Assembly: GCA_030533445.1 (NCBI GenBank)
Contig: CM060075.1
Span: forward strand, 35,422,196 to 35,486,195
DNA from: Cyprinodon diabolis
Lineage: Eukaryota > Chordata > Actinopteri > Cyprinodontiformes > Cyprinodontidae
Length of the DNA stretch: 64,000 bases
Reading direction: 5' to 3'
This document shows, piece after piece, positions 1 through 19,307 of this stretch. The position numbers and the translations under genes were made by a program. Positions within the stretch are counted from its first letter, which is position 1. Every line of letters begins with the position of its first letter. Below the pieces are notes generated by a model. The model worked only from the letters and a program-made list of their open reading frames with translations, did no database searches and was not told the origin of the DNA.

Positions 1-177
1 GGTAACATATTCTGCCTCCACATGATTTTTATGATGTTGATTTTTATCTTTGATTTTATTTGCACTGAGTAGCACTTTGAGATTGTTGTTAATGACCACA
101 TGATTTTTATCTTTGATTTTATTTGCACTGTGTAGCACTTTGAGATTTTTGTTAATGAAAAGTGCGGTACAAATTTG

Positions 178-202
178 ATTTATTATTATTATTATTATTA
201 TT
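178..202. repeat. short (ATT)n microsatellite
   Basis: A run of about eight TTA/ATT units in AT-rich DNA. It is flanked by two near-identical stretches (around 24-75 and 96-145) that share the phrase 'tttttatctttgattt', a small local direct duplication. No coding potential is visible. Confidence 0.8.
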
Positions 203-619
203 GTTAAAACTGTATTTACTTCTAGCAACTGCTCTAGAATTTCCTGAAGAGCTAATACTTGTTTAAAAGCATCAGGTCAAAAACTTTTACTGAATGCCTT
301 TTTAACTTGTAATGTGGAAGCACAGAGAAAAGTGCTTTCCGCTTAACATTAGAAGCATTGGGCCGGATTTATCAAGATCCAATTTTGCGTGCAGTAATTT
401 GCGCTCACAAACTGGAATTTTGCGCGAGGGGCTGAACCATGGTTTGCGGGTGATTTAACAAGAGTGATTGCGTAACTGGTGGCAGGTGCAAAACTGTTGG
501 AGACGCCCTATTTAAATGATGGTTTTGCGCGTTTTGTGGTTTGCGGCAAAGTAGTTTGTAGTTTGTACAAACTAGTGCATTAAGAAATTTAAATCTTACA
601 GTGACCCCCAACAAAAAAA

Positions 620-741
<122 letters not shown>

Positions 742-1003
742 AAAAAACTTTGGCAACCTTTATTCCCCAAGGTGGTATGTGGCTGAATTTCTACTTCACT
801 GCAGTAAAAAAAAAAAAGTGTTTTGTATTGGCCTGTAGAAAAATGCACATACCAAATGGCTCACAAGAAGTTACTGTGGATAAGATGACGCATCCCCGCA
901 GCATTGGCATGTTGCTCCACAGGCGCAAGGGGGAGGTCTGGTTTCTCCGTTAGGGCGTCAGGGCGACATGGCATTAGAAACGTCAGACAGCACTTCTGAA
1001 AAA

Positions 1004-1333
1004 CTAGATTGGGAGATCCAATGTTGCAAGGAGTTTTGTGATAGCTGGTATTGCGTGGGTCCTCCTTGTGGCTGGCTCCAAATCCATTCGGAGTTCCCCC
1101 AACAGCTCCAAAATGTCAATGCTGGATAAACGATATGTTTTGATGATTGTTTCCTCGTTCATTCCAAAAATATTCACACGAAATGAAAAAATGCGTTCTC
1201 TGCGTCTCCTTGCTTCATTTCGATGTCTCCTTCTTGCGACAATAACCGCTGCCATGTGTGCGCAATTATGCATACAGACCATTTGCACCTTCTTTTGAAA
1301 CGTGTTAAATATAGAGTCAGATACCGTTAGCAA
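1004..1333 (-). pseudogene. N-terminal fragment of HARBI1-like transposase
   Basis: A 109-residue frame with an Arg-rich stretch (ARRRHRNEARRRRERIF) followed by a segment ending DILELLGELRMDL and PAITKLLATLDL. This resembles the N-terminal part of HARBI1-type transposases, where a helical region with 'ILxLLxxLRxDL' and 'PAITPLLQVL' patterns precedes the DDE nuclease domain. No catalytic Asp/Asp/Glu region follows before the element's end, so it is a remnant. It lies inside the inverted-repeat element spanning 360-1604, and this supports the reading. Confidence 0.7.
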
Positions 1334-1607
1334 AATTGCTGTCAGGTTTCATAAATCACTTTGCGAGTGCTAAATTAATATATTTACATGTTCTCCTCCC
1401 ACAGGACGCACTTTTGCGTGTAAACGCCCCATATTGCATATTCATTGCAGAAAAAGTACTAAATGGATAAGAGGCGCTATTTAGCACGTTTTAAAGACCA
1501 AATCCTTTTAGCACGCTGTTGATAGATCAGTTTGTACATTTTTTAGCGTGCGCAGTGAAATAGCTCACGTTTTAATACACGCAAACCTTTGATAGATCCG
1601 GCCCATT

Positions 1608-3375
1608 ATCACAAAACTTTTTCTGAATTTATAAAACAACAAATGTTGACATGTGTATCAATGTTTTGGAAAAAGCCTCACAGACCGGCCATAAACCAAT
1701 GGCTGCAGCAGATGTTATCTGTCCTCCCTCTGGAAAAAAATGATGTATATATTAAAGGGCCTGTTTGAATCTGGAATTCCTCCATTAATTATGTCAAGAA
1801 TTTGAATATCTCAGAAGAGATTAAAAAAAGTGATTGAAAAACATGTGAACTGCAGTTCTAAAAGACAATTTATTTGAGGACATAAACTGTTAAATGTAAT
1901 TCTCAGTATAAGAAGTTAAGTACAAAATGTGATCAGTTGCATTGGAAATAATATTGTGTGAGGAAATCTGATGTTTTTCTTTTTGTTTGTATTTTATTTT
2001 GACTTGAACAATAACACTACTACTGCTGTGGTTATATTCTGTTTATTAATCAAGATGTTTGTTTAAACTGCTAAAAATTTGAATACATTTTGGGAAAGAA
2101 AACCACAAAATGTTAATATTGGACTGTCTGAAAAAAACATTGGTTGTCACTCTTAAAGACATGGCATAAAGAAGACTTATTGACGTAGCGGATGCTTTTG
2201 CATGCCGTGAAAATTAGTCATTTCTGACAAAATGTAAAGTGGGCAAGAAAATGTTTAAATTTTTTCCCCACAGTGTTTTATTGTCATTACATTGTTACAA
2301 GTCCAGAGCAACAAAGTGAACACCCAGCATTTAACCCATCCCCTTGGGGAGCAGTGGGCTGCCATAGCAGCCGTTTCTCCATGATGATGCAGCACAGCGT
2401 AAATCTTTCTAAGTTTTAACAAAATATTTTAGTTTTGTAGCATTCATAGAAATATGGTCTGTTGTTTCTAGATGAATTTCACAAACTGAGCATCTGTTAA
2501 CATCAATGGTGAAATATATTCTTAGTAATTCTTTGGAGGGGTAGATAGCATTTAAGATTTTAAAATGTGTTTCTTTAGCTTTGGGTTATATTTGGAGTTT
2601 CAGATAGAAGCTTTTTAATTGTTCAATCCATTTTTATGTCATATTTGTAGAATATTATTTTTGTTTATCTTGCCGGGAAAAACGTTTTGTTTAAACATTT
2701 CCTAATTATAAGGTTATTGAATTTTTGGGGTCAAATTCATAATGAATATCCCCATTGTGGGACAATAAAGGGATTTACATTTTTTTTAACATATTTATAT
2801 ATATATATATCTATATATATATAGATATATATATATATATATATGATTTTCATGTATACATCAATCCCAGCATTTTTCAAAGTATTATTTCACATTAATC
2901 TTTACTTTAATAGAAGTAATTTTTTTATTGATTTTCTTTTATCCTGACAACTGCCTTTAGCATATAGAGTTTATTGTGGTAACAACTAGTTAGGAATGAT
3001 TAGGAGCAACCCTCTAAATATATTTAGATTTTGAATCTAGATTTAGATTTAAAATACATATTAAGATTTCAATTAATTTATTTATTCTGAAAGTCTAATT
3101 AGACAATTGTGTTTTCAAAGGAAAACCCGGAGTACCCGGAGAAAACCTAAACTAAGAAAGTTCTAAAATAGAAGTGATGGTTTTATTCTAAATGTTCTCC
3201 TGTAAAAGAAAGGGGAACATTTAGAATAAAATCATAAATAAAATATCTAATAAGTAAATGTTTTTCTAAAGGAATAAAAAAAAAAGTGAAGAAACAAAGA
3301 AAGCCCAGAAATAAAAAGCTAAAATTAGAAAAAAAATAGGTGAGGTTGAGTATGTGTGAAGCAGGAGGTAGACCC
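1608..3375. other. gene-free AT-rich stretch with repeat fragments
   Basis: No reading frame of note. 2265-2375 contains a fragment related to the 3' part of the SINE at 16885-17070, in reverse orientation (shared 'catccccttgggg'). 2797-2844 is a TA-rich microsatellite. 3122-3150 carries the phrase 'cccggagtacccggagaaaac', also seen near 57190 and 58165, a dispersed fish repeat. 3177-3235 can fold into a hairpin (reported separately). The rest shows nothing I can name. Confidence 0.6.
3177..3235. repeat. 24-bp-arm inverted repeat (hairpin)
   Basis: The left arm at 3177-3200 and the right arm at 3212-3235 are complementary over about 22 of 24 positions, including a perfect 17-bp core TTTTATTCTAAATGTTC, with an 11-base loop. 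It lies about 140 bp beyond the 3' end of the 892-aa minus-strand frame. It may be a palindromic transposon relic or a 3'-end structure of that gene; the sequence alone cannot decide. Confidence 0.7.
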
Positions 3376-6054
3376 TCACTGCTTTAGGAACAACAGGTTC
3401 TTAAAAGGTTTTTTAAAAGCTGAGATGAACCTGCGAAGTGGGGATTTCCTTGGTTTGGGACGATGACTTTCTAAATATTTTAGAACAACACTCTGAATAG
3501 GACAAACAGGCTGTGTTATAATGGCGTTACGTTCCATTTCAGGTGAACCAAACTCATTTTCAAGTTCTTTGCAGATGTCTCTAACAAGTTTTTTCATGTT
3601 TTCATTGTTTTCAGCAGAAGTAAAGTCTTCTATTTTAACTATTTCCTTTCCTGATATATTAGACAAGATCTGCTTCATTTCTTTGGAACTCAGGGGTCCA
3701 CCCTGTTTCTTCAGGCATTTTAAAACTGCAATCATTACCAGAAATGCCAAATCTTCGTCTAGTTCTTTTTCATTCGAATCTTCATCAGTTGTCGATTTAT
3801 CAACACATCTCTTAGGCATAAACCCTGATTCTGGAAACGGATCTGATTTTGGGAACGGATCTGATTCTGGAAACGGTTCTGATTCTGGAAACGGATCTGA
3901 TTTTGGAAACAGATCTGATTTTGGAAACAGATCTGATTCTGGAAACGGATCTGATTCTGGAAACGGATCTGATTCTGGAAACGGATCTGATTTTGGAAAC
4001 AGATCTGATTTTGGAAACAGATCTGATTCTGGAAACGGATCTGATTCTGGAAACAGATCTGATTCTGGAAACGGATCTGATTCTGGAAACGGATCTGATT
4101 CTGGAAACGGATCTTTGCTTAATTTCTTGCCTTGAAACCTTTTCCTTGTCAGCTCCACAGAATCAGGCAAAAATGTAGCCTTTTTTTCCAATGAAGAATA
4201 GTCAGCCAAATATCCAAACGCATCTGGGGTGGAGTCCTCATTTCCTTGCGTCCTGGAACTTAGAGAATTGGTTTCCTGGATTTGCGGTTGGTCTGGTGTA
4301 TACGGGCTTTGTACAACCGTATCCTCAAAGTCCCAGACCACACTGCACCCTCCGTCTTCCTCATTTATCAGATCTGTTTCCATGAGGGTAAAGTCCTTGT
4401 TTTCTGGCTCGCTGAGTTTCAGAGAATGGGTTTCTGGGCTTTGGATTTCGGCTGATGTATCACATATTTCTTCAACCATTTCACAGATCTCTGAGACCAC
4501 ATCGCAAACCCTTTTGCTGAAACTTTGCTGACACGTATTAGTTTCCCCTGTTTTCCATAGAAAGACATTATGGAGAAACATCCTCACCTCCTCTTCTGTT
4601 CTGGCATACAAGACATCAGGGCTAATTTGGATCTGGCCAGAAATGTCTCTTACTTTCTGTAGAGAGAGGACAGAGTCTGAAAGAAATTTTCGTTTTGGAC
4701 GAACAAGAGGTGGATGAAAATGGCCCCCCAGTAAGTGGAAATATAATTTGTCTGTCAGCTCCCGTTCCAACTTGTTGGTCGTCTCATTCAGTAATGGGTT
4801 TTCCATGGGTTCTGCACACAACTGCATAATTTGAGGTTTTATGCAATTCAAATACATCAGGAGAAAGCAGTCTGTGCCGTCGATCTTTAGCGCGTCTGTG
4901 CTGTCGTCGACCAACGAAAGCTCAGAAATGCATTCATTTAACATGATCCATTTCCATCTGTTAGATGAACAGTCATTTTCCAGTTTTACCAGTTTTTCAG
5001 TTGAATGCAGCGATTTTTTCAAAGAAGATACCATGATTCTGAATTGCTCCGCTATAAACTTGGAAAATTCTTGTGTGCTTGTTGTTTCTGACTGTTTGTT
5101 ACCTGGAGCAGTTCTGTGGCATAGGAAAAAGCGGCTGATCATATTCATAACTGTTAGGATGTTAATATGTGGGATGCATGAACATTTCCCAGCTGAATCG
5201 TCTGACATACAGTAATGAAGGTCCTTGTGAACAGTTTGGCAGATTTCCTCTGACAGATGCAATAATTCAGTGGAATCAACATCAGGAAGGTTTTTTGTAT
5301 GTTTAGTTAATATCTGAAAAATGCTCTTAGTAGCTGTTCTTTGGTCAAAGTGACTTTTTATGCTTAAAAGACTTCTTGTCGCTGAAAAGTCAGGTGTGGT
5401 CTCTGCTTTTGGTGTTGCCTGTTTTGTCATGAATGTGTTCCAGTATTTGACAAAACATCCAGTTTTGACTCTGTTTAAATGTTGTTGAACACATTTCAAT
5501 GTATTTTGGATCATTTTGACGTAGTTTTTCCAGTTGGTAAAGTGTCGGCTCACGTATACTGCAGATTCCTCAGGGTAATTGGGGGTCTTTAACATTTCAT
5601 TGGTCAGGGATGTAACTTTACTAGAGATCTCCTCTTGCATTAACATGTTTAACTCCTCGCCTTCAGGACAGAATTCGGGTTCAACATGCAGGACATTTGC
5701 GATTTCTGTTGAAATCATGTTGGTCAAACTCACTCTGATACTTTCCGTTGGGGTTGCGGTCTTTACACCAGCCTCCAGATTCTCTCCAATCTGTGGAATA
5801 ATGATCCTCAATGCATTTTCCACACATTGCTGAAAAATGGTGGTGATAATATCTCCCAGGACTGTTGTTATTTGGGAATCAGATAGACCCTGCGAAAGCA
5901 AGGCCCACTGGGCAGGTGACAGCGTTCCCAGCATGGGTTGGACAATCTCCTCCAAGTTTCCAGTGGCGATGTAAATGTGGTTTTTCATTTCTTGTCTTGA
6001 CTCAGACATTTCTGTTCTGTTTTTGTTTTCCAGCAGGTAGTCAACAAACAACAT
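3376..6054 (-). CDS. unknown 892-aa protein with hexapeptide repeats
   Basis: An uninterrupted 892-codon frame with no introns, far longer than chance in DNA this AT-rich. I do not recognise the family. Residues 1-620 are mostly helical-looking and Cys/Leu-containing, with no signal peptide or membrane segment. Residues 648-743 are 16 tandem copies of D(P/L)FP(E/K)S. Residues 770-860 form another compact, Lys/Glu-rich region, and the last 25 residues are very basic (RKSPLRRF...FKKPFKNL). An in-frame stop at 6088-6090 closes the frame upstream. The ATG at 6054 is therefore the first possible start, and Met16 (ATG at 6009) is an alternative. Long open frames also occur antisense to the repeat but are shadows of its 18-bp periodicity. 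It could be a lineage-specific gene, or a captured coding sequence of mobile origin. Confidence 0.75.
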   Translation of the reverse strand: MLFVDYLLENKNRTEMSESRQEMKNHIYIATGNLEEIVQPMLGTLSPAQWALLSQGLSDSQITTVLGDIITTIFQQCVENALRIIIPQIGENLEAGVKTATPTESIRVSLTNMISTEIANVLHVEPEFCPEGEELNMLMQEEISSKVTSLTNEMLKTPNYPEESAVYVSRHFTNWKNYVKMIQNTLKCVQQHLNRVKTGCFVKYWNTFMTKQATPKAETTPDFSATRSLLSIKSHFDQRTATKSIFQILTKHTKNLPDVDSTELLHLSEEICQTVHKDLHYCMSDDSAGKCSCIPHINILTVMNMISRFFLCHRTAPGNKQSETTSTQEFSKFIAEQFRIMVSSLKKSLHSTEKLVKLENDCSSNRWKWIMLNECISELSLVDDSTDALKIDGTDCFLLMYLNCIKPQIMQLCAEPMENPLLNETTNKLERELTDKLYFHLLGGHFHPPLVRPKRKFLSDSVLSLQKVRDISGQIQISPDVLYARTEEEVRMFLHNVFLWKTGETNTCQQSFSKRVCDVVSEICEMVEEICDTSAEIQSPETHSLKLSEPENKDFTLMETDLINEEDGGCSVVWDFEDTVVQSPYTPDQPQIQETNSLSSRTQGNEDSTPDAFGYLADYSSLEKKATFLPDSVELTRKRFQGKKLSKDPFPESDPFPESDPFPESDLFPESDPFPESDLFPKSDLFPKSDPFPESDPFPESDPFPESDLFPKSDLFPKSDPFPESEPFPESDPFPKSDPFPESGFMPKRCVDKSTTDEDSNEKELDEDLAFLVMIAVLKCLKKQGGPLSSKEMKQILSNISGKEIVKIEDFTSAENNENMKKLVRDICKELENEFGSPEMERNAIITQPVCPIQSVVLKYLESHRPKPRKSPLRRFISAFKKPFKNLLFLKQ
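3826..4113 (-). repeat. 18-bp coding minisatellite, 16 units
   Basis: Sixteen in-frame 18-bp units encode D(P/L)FP(E/K)S (residues 648-743 of the 892-aa frame), followed by a decayed unit, GFMPKR. The units are not random. Two blocks end with a DLFPKS doublet (units 6-7 and 11-12), which suggests a five-unit (90-bp) higher-order period formed by recent duplication. All changes keep the frame. Confidence 0.92.
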
Positions 6055-6300
6055 GCAGTCCGAGCAAAAGTCACTGTAGAAATGGCTTCAGTGGAATGAC
6101 TACCTGGACAGACTAGGCGGGTCAAGAAATGTAAAGGAGGCGTGGCTATGTGACGTCATAGAATTAGAACGTTTGATGTCTTTTGGTTAAACCTTCGATC
6201 TTCCTGATTTCGAGTACAGCTGTTGCCCTAGTAACCGGCGGGAACTCAGCGACTCTCACTAAAAGTTAGATATAGAGGTTATTGTTGATTATTCCTTCTA
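6055..6300 (-). promoter_or_regulatory. presumed 5' flank of the 892-aa gene
   Basis: This lies immediately upstream of the first ATG of the minus-strand 892-aa frame. It includes 'gtgacgtcat' at 6150-6159, which contains a CRE-like TGACGTCA core. No TATA box is evident at a convincing distance. Calling this a promoter is inference from position and the single motif. Confidence 0.35.
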
Positions 6301-6352
6301 ATTTCTTAACTATTCTTAGTGTTCCAGAAGTAACTTACAGGTTAATAACTAC

Positions 6353-6710
6353 CTAGCTGCTAAAGTTGTCCATATAGCTGTCATATCCTCCCAGATCACT
6401 GGCTTCCTGATCCTCGTTCGGATCAGGGATCAGAGAGGCGTTCCCGATCTTCGCTATTTCTGCCACAATCAGGCGCATCATTCTCCACCACATGCAGCAT
6501 CTCAAGCTTCTATTTGAAACTGGGAGAGTCTGTGAGGGACTCAATGGGAGCGGGGCTGCTGTGTCCAGCTGTGTTTCTCCATCAGCAGCTGTTCATCCAA
6601 GGCTTTAGTAGCCTGCAGGTTCGCCTCCCGCGCGTTAAGACGCTGCACTGACTGTTTCAGAGCTTCAATGCACTCCTCACAATGTTGCTCAAAGCTTTGG
6701 AATATTCAAT
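6353..6710 (-). pseudogene. possible broken coding remnant, family unknown
   Basis: On the minus strand, about 6544-6700 reads as a Gln/Glu-rich coiled-coil-like stretch (FEQHCEECIEALKQSVQRL). It then hits a stop, and a second frame, 6353-6544, carries MRLIVAEIAKIGNASLIPDP and an acidic tail ending SYMDNFSS. The two pieces look like one protein C-terminus broken by a frameshift and a stop, perhaps a processed pseudogene. I cannot name the parent, and chance is not excluded. Confidence 0.3.
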
Positions 6711-6783
6711 CATTTCTACTTGGCTCACTAAACGCACACTGTTGCCAATTGTTCCACTTTAACTGGTGAACATCTTAACTGGT

Positions 6784-6860
6784 GACCAGGGGTGGATCTA
6801 GGATTCTAGGGGATCGGGGGGCTTAGCTCTGAACGGGGAGATGAGAGTGTAGATTTTCTG
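6784..6860. mobile_element. fragment of hAT-like MITE end
   Basis: 'CAGGGGTGGATCTAGGATTC' resembles the terminal repeat CAGGGGCGGAGCTAGA of the complete element at 25172-25871. Only one end is visible here; no matching inverted end or target duplication was found. Confidence 0.4.
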
Positions 6861-6989
6861 CTAAATCCTGTTCTAATGTAAAATATGACAGATTACTGGA
6901 TTAAGGACATTTCTAGTGGACTACATGCTATCACACATAACAATTCCCCCTCCATAACATGGGAAGAAATTAATTTACCCGCCTCCCTC

Positions 6990-7323
6990 CTTTGATCATT
7001 ATTTGCCAGAACATGTAATGTATAGTTGTAGGAAGTATCAGAGACAAAGAATACAGTTGAGAAGGAATCTTGAACTGGAAAAAGAGCAGTTTAATCTTAT
7101 AAACATTTTAAGGAAAAATACTTATGATACAGCCTATAAGATTATGTCTGTTATTTATTGGAAACATATAGGCTATATAATCAATTAGTATTTTTTTAAT
7201 TTTATGTAGTTATTTGTTTGTTTATTTATTTTGAGCACGTGTCCTGATCCACGCTCCTTACTGGTTGGTGGAGAAATGCAACAAATAGTTGTTTGCCAAC
7301 CGCCATTATAAAGAAGAAGAAGA
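6990..7323 (+). mobile_element. 5'-truncated LINE fragment, copy 1
   Basis: A frame at 7003-7188 (PEHVMYSCRKYQRQRIQLRR) matches in pattern the C-terminal end of the LINE ORF2 fragments at 8.7 kb and 53.9 kb (EHVLMECNKYSQERQ and EHVLMNCKTSEPEREKLK). A 3' end follows with 'ttggtgg...gccaaccgccatt' and a (GAA)n tail at 7311-7323. It is the first of four same-strand copies in a row. Confidence 0.6.
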
Positions 7324-7324
7324 A

Positions 7325-8143
7325 TCATGGAAATGTTGGTAATTATATTAAGCTTAGAATGGGTGGACGAGGTTAGACCAGACAGGGTGGTGGTCTTTAC
7401 AGATTCCAAAGCAGTTTTAGAAATCATTCAGGGAGAAGGAAATCATAGAAAACATCTAGTATTAGAAATCCAGTACAGTCTATAGGGGTGGAATTTATAT
7501 TTGGTTATGTTTTGTTCCAGCACAGGAGGGTGTAAAAGGCAATGAAAAGGCAGAAATATTAGCGAAAAGGGCTCAAGAGGGAACAATAACCATTACAATT
7601 CCTTTTGGGAAAGGGGAAGGTAAATCACTTTTTTAGAGTAAAGAAATGGAAAAATGGCAAAAGAGATGGAATGAAGATAAGAAAGGAAGAGGATTATATA
7701 AGGTCCAAAAATCAGTATTAAATAGAATCATTAATGAGAGAAACAAAAGGGAAGAAGTAATAATCATCAGATTAAGAGTAGGTCATACTTATTTAAATTA
7801 CAATTTATATTTAATAGGGAGGAAAAATAATGATAAATGTGAATGATGTGGAAAAAACGGAGAATGTAGAAGATGTACGGATGAACTGTAAAACTTATTA
7901 ACATAAAAGAGAGAAATTGAGGACAGGCAAATAATGGAGTCTTAAAAGAATATTGGGAAATGAAGGTAATAAAATAATAATATTCACTGATTAAAGAAAG
8001 CATTATTTATTTATCTACAGAATACTAAATTAAAAAATAGAATTTGATGTAATGCCGCTACACCATTATGTACAGTAGGTGGCAGTATGCAACTTAAAGT
8101 TGCTTGTGATCCGCCATAATAGAAAAGAAGAAGAAGAATTTGT
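7325..8143 (+). mobile_element. 5'-truncated LINE fragment with RNase H remnant, copy 2
   Basis: The conceptual translation gives VVFTDSKAVLEIIQGEG, then (after stops and shifts) KGNEKAEILAKRAQEG. These are the characteristic motifs of the RNase H domain found at the C-terminal end of I-clade non-LTR retrotransposon ORF2. RLRVGHTYLNYNLYLIGRKN follows. The 3' end carries 'aggtggcagtatgc...tccgccataat' and (GAA)n at 8128-8143. It is closely related to the copy at 53385-54175. It is dead, with several stops and frameshifts. Confidence 0.75.
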
Positions 8144-8224
8144 TTTGTTGGAGTTTTCATTCCATGCCACATGGGGGCGATAGCGCAGCCTCTCATTATA
8201 TTGTTTTCTGCTTCTAAAGTAGGC

Positions 8225-9150
8225 TGATACCATTATGATAGCTTTAGAAGGGTTGGTTGATGAAAATGTTAAAGAGGAAAATATTTCATCAGATAGTCAA
8301 GCTGCATTATTAAGTATCAAATCTGGCAAGTCTTGTAGATTAGATTTGTTATTACATATATATCAACTATTAGTTCAGCTTCATAATAAGAATATTTTTG
8401 TTCGATTTGTCTGGATTCCTGCTCATGTAGGGATTGAAGGAAATGAAGTAGATATATTGGCTAAACAGGCCAGATATTATTAACTTAAGTATTCCTTTAA
8501 GCAAAAATGAGGGTAAATCTATAATTTCAAATTAAATATGTAAGATTTGGCAGGAACAATGGGACAATCATGACACTGGTAGAGATCTATATAAAATTCA
8601 GAAGACTGTGGGGGGTTAGAGTTGCACAAAAGAAAGGTGGAAAGAAGAGGTAATAATATCTCGACTTATTATTGGTCATACTGGACTTAATAGTTCTCTT
8701 TTGAGAATAGGGAAACATGACACAGGGACTTGTAATCACTGTAATCAGATAGAAACAGTGGAACATGTACTAATGGAATGTAATAAGTATTCACAGGAAC
8801 GTCAACATTTAAAGTTAACACTAAATAGAGAAAAAAATTGGATTTTCAATGATAAACCTTCCAGGAAATACATCTAATTCTGCTAGAAATCAGTTAATTA
8901 GATTTAAAAAAAAAACACTGGATTATTTAATCGTATTTAAATAAAGAATATAAGTGTGTATATGCATGTGAATATTCACTCGTATTAATGTGAGTTTGGG
9001 TAGATATTGATTGATAGATAATAGAGATTCGTTCATACCATTGAGGTATCATTTAATAACATCCCTCTGACATCATTGATAACCACACTCCAGTCTGGTT
9101 GGTGGCGGTAAATGCAGCTTAAGTTGGTTGCCATCCGCCACTAAAAAACA
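8225..9150 (+). mobile_element. 5'-truncated LINE fragment with RNase H remnant, copy 3
   Basis: The frame 8235-8483 has SSDSQAALLSIKSGKS and WIPAHVGIEGNEVDILAKQA, clear RNase H motifs (the second contains the usual 'HxGIxGNExxDxLAK' signature). Downstream are decayed pieces IIGHTGLNSSLLRIGKH and a Cys/His motif CNHCNQIETVEHVLMECN. It ends near 9150 with 'ttggtggcggtaaatgcagc...tccgcca'. It is diverged from copy 2, so probably a separate subfamily. Confidence 0.75.
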
Positions 9151-9154
9151 TGAG

Positions 9155-10622
9155 AAGGGTGACGTCGACTGTCGTTTGGTGCATGGCGCGTGTTTCGAAG
9201 TCGCTTGTGGAGAAATGTCCTGGGCCGTGAGTAGTGAGGAAACAGGAAGCGATTCTTTTGGGATGGAAGAGGCAAATAGTGACAATGAAGAAGATTGGAA
9301 GAGGGTAGAGTCATAAAATGAGAAAAAGCGGAAAAATCAGAGGTCAGTTGAAGGGGAGTCCAGTTCAGAACATTCATGTGATGATCAATCCATACATTCC
9401 ACAGCAAAACAAAATGAATACAAAGTCATATTCAAACTCGTTAATCAGGCAGACTCTTTTACAAATTGGAATCCGGTTCACTTGACAAAAAACATAAATA
9501 AACTAGTAGGAGAAGTCAGAGGTGCCAGAATCCTGTACAGTGGAGATCTGTTGATCAACTGCAGAGACAGCGCCCAGCAAGGCAAAGCCATTCGGATCAA
9601 CAAAATTGACGGGATAAGAGTTCAGTGCAGTTTGGTGGAGAACAAAAAGATCAGCAGGGGAGTCATTGGAGGAGTCCTCAAATAGTGTCTGAAAAAGAGA
9701 TACTAGAAAACATAAGTGGTGCAAAAGTAAAAGAAGTAAAACGGTTAAAAACAACAAGAAACGGAGAAAGATCTGACAGTTTATCTGTGTTAATTAAATT
9801 CAAGGAAGAGCAATTACCAAGCAAAGTGTTCATTGGTTACATCAGTTATAATGTCAAAATCTACATTCCTCCACCATTTAGATGTTTCAAATGCCAAAAA
9901 TTCGGACACATAGCAGCAATTTGTAAAGGAAAACAGAGATGTGGAAGGTGTGCAGGAGAACATGAGTACGGAAAATGTGGAAAAGAAGCTCAAATCAAAT
10001 GCTGTAACTGTGGTGGAGAACATACTGCTGCATATTGTGGCTGTGAAGTGAACAAAAGGTCTGAGGAAATAAAAAAAATGAAATTTAAGCTCGGAATAAC
10101 TTACGCTGAAGCTGCAAAAAGGATCCCCTCTCAGTTAGAAAACAAACAAACCTACAGTTCAACACATGGCAAATTCAAAACCTCTACAGAAATGTCCCAA
10201 AATTGAAGAAGATTCTTGTTAAAAAGAAAGATTTTGTTATATTCATGGTTGAAGTAATCAATTGTACTGCACAGACTACAAGAAAAACGAAAAAATCAAA
10301 ATAATATATGATAAAATATCTGGAAGTGAAAGATTTAAACTTGGAAATGATTGAAAGCATGATGGGGAAACCGATTGGACCATCAGAAACTGGCAGATTG
10401 ACGATGACTTAAAGATAAATTAAAATTATTAGAGCAAATGTGATTAAGTATTTATTATGTTTAGTTAAGTTACACAGGTTTTTTTGTTTTGTTTCTGTGG
10501 TGAATCGTTTCCTGTTTCCTTGCTTTACTCCATATCAGTTGGTGGCGGTAATGCAGTTCTCACAAGTTTGCCAACCTCACAAGAAGAAGAAGAGGAAGAA
10601 GAAAAGCATAGAAGAAGAAGAA
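9155..10622 (+). mobile_element. LINE copy 4: ORF1 with CCHC knuckles, internally deleted
   Basis: ORF1 can be followed from about 9214 to 10206, broken by a stop at 9314 and a frameshift near 9670. Its C-terminal part (frame 9625-10206) has three Cys/His zinc knuckles: CFKCQKFGHIAAIC, CGRCAGEHEYGKC and CCNCGGEHTAAYC. This is the layout of gag-like ORF1 proteins of I/Jockey-type LINEs. No ORF2 follows. Instead the shared 3' end ('ttggtggcggtaatgcag...') and an (AAG)n-rich tail (10580-10622) come directly, so the element is internally deleted. The tail stops about 100 bp before the cmas copy A start codon. Confidence 0.75.
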
Positions 10623-19124
<8,502 letters not shown>

Positions 19125-19307
19125 TGTGGGATCAGTGATATCATTCAGCGATACCTCAGTGGCACCATGCTGCGGATAGATAGGACCTTCAGGGTCAGCC
19201 AGGCTGTTTGAGCAGAAGATATAGAAAAGAGGAGAACAGATCAGAACCAGACTCCCTCCACTGGTTACCAATGTACTGACAATGCAGTACTTCATGCATT
19301 ATATAGT

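Noticed and set aside
3521..4178. Plus-strand open frames of 204 and 109 codons antisense to the 892-aa gene
   Set aside because: They are the antisense reading of the 18-bp coding minisatellite, which keeps all frames open; their non-repeat parts show no family resemblance.
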